Shown in pieces: positions 61,446-64,000 of a stretch of DNA of 64,000 bases. The stretch's first letter is position 1; each line of letters starts with the position of its first letter. This DNA is from Diadema setosum (Eukaryota; Echinodermata; Echinoidea; Diadematoida; Diadematidae). The stretch spans positions 15,565,047 through 15,629,046 of the forward strand of contig CM067072.1 of NCBI GenBank assembly GCA_033980235.1. The letters run 5' to 3'. The notes below the pieces were generated by a model. It made no database searches. It was given only the letters and a program-made list of their open reading frames with translations, and was not told where the DNA came from. The translations under genes and the position numbers were made by a program.

Positions 61446-62075
61446 GTGCTGTTGAATATACAAAATGTGAACAATAGTTATAATAAAAATTTTTCCAAAC
61501 TAAGCCATCTACATGTACAGTTACGGTTTATTGAGAAAAATACTAATATCTCCTTATATTTTAGGCTTTATTCCTAACTTTTTATATGGTAGGACATTTT
61601 GTGGTACAACAAACCTACGCTTATATATCTTAAACATTTTTAAAATCACTGCTCCCAAAGGTAAACAAGACCTTTAATATTAATAAGTCAGCTTTAAGAG
61701 TTTACCGTATACTGAGAATTTGTGTTAGTGTACAGGATGTGGCAAACACCAACATATCATAGAACTTTTAAGTGAAGGGGATGAACAGTAAGTAACCTTT
61801 TACCTATAGAAGACTCAAGAGTTATCGAGCAATAAATCGTTCCTTGGATATTGGCACTCCAGCAAAGCACTGAAGTGTGACTGTGATCTCTAATAGAAGA
61901 TGATAACTACATATTTTACATGCTAAAAATGCAATTTTCTTGCATTTTACAACAGTTTGGACTTTTTATCTCTCAGATGAGGATGCTTTTAATCACAGGC
62001 AATGTCACAGCTATGTTTAGAGCAGCCTTTTGCGCATTTTATCCTTACAGGTTAGAAATAGACCACCCAGAAACA
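61446..62075 (+). other. Last stretch of intron and 5' leader before the ZYG11-type start
   Basis: AT-rich with no element ends. A good acceptor CCTTACAG at 62043-62050 is followed by 25 nt of leader and the ATG at 62076, which implies at least one upstream non-coding exon. Confidence 0.55.
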
Positions 62076-63086
62076 ATGACTACGGGGACTGCCTCACCTG
62101 AGCCTCTCCAAAAATTGTGCCTTGAGTATGTTGCGAGGAACCTGCCAAAGTTTTGCTGTGAGTATACCTCACTGGAGAGTGAGCACACAGAGCCGAGACT
62201 CTTTCTCAAATCACCCGAGGTGAAGCTGCATCGTGATCTTGCTGAGCAGCTTCTGAGAACACTCAGTGAGATGCGTCAGCTTAGGGACTACACACTCAGC
62301 CTCTTTGCCAATCAGAATCTTGTCTCCCTGCGCAAGGCATGTATTCGGAATGCGACGCTGTCATCGCGGGGACTGCGTGCCCTGTCCGGGCATCAGCTCC
62401 TGGAGCTGGATGCAGCTGGTGTTCGCAATGTCAACGTCAATGACATCATCGGGGCTCTAGGCGAGTGGACGCGCAGAAACCTGCGCTCCCTGAACGTTAG
62501 TAACTGTACATTCATGAACAATTCCAAATTCTGCATAGTGATTTCCCTTCCTCAACTCAGGCTTTTGCGACACCTCAATGTCAGCTACACAGAATTTGGG
62601 AACAACCTGGGACTAGAGTGGGTGGCAGAGGACCTAATACATCTTGAGAGCCTGGACATTTCAGGTACCCTAGTCTACAACATCGCACCACTGACAAAAC
62701 TCACTGAATTGAAATCGTTGTCGATGTATCACACACGGGTGGCGGAGAAGGACATACCCTCTACAGTAGCACAGCTTCCTGCCTTGCGACATCTGGACAT
62801 TTCACAGGACATGCATCCGGTACGGGACAGCTCCCATGAAGCAGGGATCAATGCTCTGCTGACAATGGACGGTGCCCTCCCACACCTGGTGTCGCTGGAC
62901 ATTTCGGCACGAGATAACATTCGTGAAGAGGCTCTGCAGCATTTTGTGAGCACCAGGCGGAATTTAAGATTCTTGGGGTTAACGCTGACTCAAGGGGTAG
63001 CCAACGATCGACAGACCCCCAGAGACATGTGTTCAGAGGACTTCCTGACTAATGAGGAACACCAACTCTTCAGGCCAGAGCTGAAG
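62076..63086 (+). CDS. ZYG11: ZYG11-family CUL2 substrate receptor, first coding exon
   Basis: 337 codons from the ATG at 62076, ending in phase 0 at a CTGAAG|GTATAA donor; the armadillo-like C-terminal half lies beyond the window. Near the N-terminus PLQKLCLEYV (residues 10-19) fits the BC-box consensus for Elongin B/C binding. Leucine-rich repeats follow, with LRKACIRNATLSSRGLRAL, LLELDAAGV, LRHLNVSYTEFG, LESLDISGT, LRHLDIS and LVSLDIS. ZYG11 proteins present glycine N-degrons to CUL2 ubiquitin ligases. The LRKACIRNA-LDAAGV block is nearer ZYG11A/B than the related ZER1. An upstream ATG at 61920 is in frame but lies before the acceptor, so I chose 62076 (A at -3). Confidence 0.88.
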
Positions 63087-63286
63087 GTATAAACACAGTC
63101 ATATTATCACATTACCATTTTATCTCATTCAGTTAAATGTGAGGACAATGTACATTTGTACCATGATATTATACAGTGTAGTGTGCTACTGACATGCAGA
63201 ACTACATTTCCTTCATGTTTACATCAGGATTCATGCATGAGAAGTGATTTTCAGAACACCATGTGTGGTACTTGATCAACTGAGCT

Positions 63287-63979
63287 TTAACCCTAACTAG
63301 GCCGGGGGGCCGCCCCCCTCAACATTCCGTGCGATGTTTCGGCATTGCAAAAAGCTATCGCAGCGATGTTTTATGACTTTTTTCTTTCGAGTCTCCCGCA
63401 ACTTTTGACACCAAATTTGCGACGCCCGGGAAATGCGGTCCCAAAGTTACGCATAAGTGTGTGCATGCATGTCGGACCAAAAATTGCTCAAAAACGTGAA
63501 TTCTTGTACAATTTCAATGCAAACCGTGCTTACAGTCGAATTTCATAAAAGCATGATTATTTTGGGGTTTTATTGATTAAAATCAATAAATAGCACATTT
63601 TCATGTTCGGAACAATGATGCGGACTAATTTCAGCCGAAAAAAAACCAAAAACAAAATGGAAAACAAAAAGTCAAAACAATAAGATACCGGATGTTTACA
63701 CAAAAAATGTGCCTGTTTTGAGGTTTATTTAGTGATTTATAGCCAAAAGTCTGATATTCATTCATCATTATGCATAAATTAGCATAATTTAGCATAAATG
63801 ATAATTTTTTGGATAAATTTACAGTCTTTTAGATTACATCACAGGCGATGTGCGTGCTAATTTTCATCGTGATTGCGCAGTCGATGGCCCAGATCTGAAG
63901 GGGGGGGGGGGGTGGCCTGGGAGCCCCCCGGCTCTACTGTGTATTATCTACCAAAATAGCCCAGCCTAGTTAGGGTTAA
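63287..63979. mobile_element. piggyBac-like MITE, 693 bp
   Basis: Starts TTAACCCTAACTAGGC and ends GCCTAGTTAGGGTTAA with perfect TTAA on both sides and G or C runs just inside. It shares GCAACTTTTGACACCAAATT with the remnant at 32334 and, reversed, with 37704. It lies in the ZYG11 intron after the first coding exon. Confidence 0.8.
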
Positions 63980-64000
63980 AAAGGACTGTGTGTTCTCTAT

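Overview
This window is animal nuclear DNA. Genes are split by introns with GT-AG (sometimes GC-AG) borders, the non-coding sequence is AT-rich, and small DNA transposons and retroelement relics are dense. Gene order and repeat families (TA-flanked elements with repeated TTATAACGA motifs; elements with a TATGCCTCCGCC end and a CGTC-repeat interior) best suit an invertebrate deuterostome, most likely an echinoderm such as a sea urchin. No bacterial, organellar or CRISPR features were seen.

Layout. (1) 1-3.6 kb, minus strand: the 5' part of a gene most likely DNAI4 (WDR78), an axonemal dynein assembly or intermediate-chain protein. (2) 3.6-4.2 kb: a shared divergent promoter. (3) 4,193-16,897, plus strand: complete MIER1-type gene, ten coding exons, 517 codons (acidic N-terminus, ELM2, SANT, C-terminal basic signal), followed by a long gene-free stretch that may be its 3' UTR (to about 25.65 kb). 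(4) 25.8-29 kb: small inverted-repeat elements, an A-run and an (AT)n tract. (5) 29.1-39.9 kb: a graveyard of broken retroelements (Ty3/gypsy-like, BEL/Pao-like, a LINE end) and piggyBac-like elements, nearly all facing the plus strand, with nested MITE insertions. (6) 41,733-53,304, minus strand: complete DIMT1, the 18S rRNA dimethyladenosine transferase, eleven coding exons, 306 residues. (7) 53.3-62 kb: gene-poor DNA with a 200-bp GAA tract, several MITEs and a possible promoter near 59.4 kb. (8) 62,076-63,086, plus strand: first coding exon of a ZYG11-family gene, a CUL2 ubiquitin-ligase substrate receptor; it runs out of the window. (9) A piggyBac-like MITE closes the window.

The genes do not form a pathway (cilia, HDAC corepression, ribosome maturation, protein degradation). 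Their order is informative: in human, DNAI4 and MIER1 are divergent neighbours on 1p31 and ZYG11A/B lie on 1p32, whereas DIMT1 and the MIER1 paralogue MIER3 lie on 5q11-q12. The window looks like the unduplicated ancestor of those regions. The most interesting functional architecture is a pair of ~1-kb transposon copies in opposite orientation on either side of MIER1 exon 9, which encodes the end of the SANT domain; pairing could drive skipping or circularisation of that exon.
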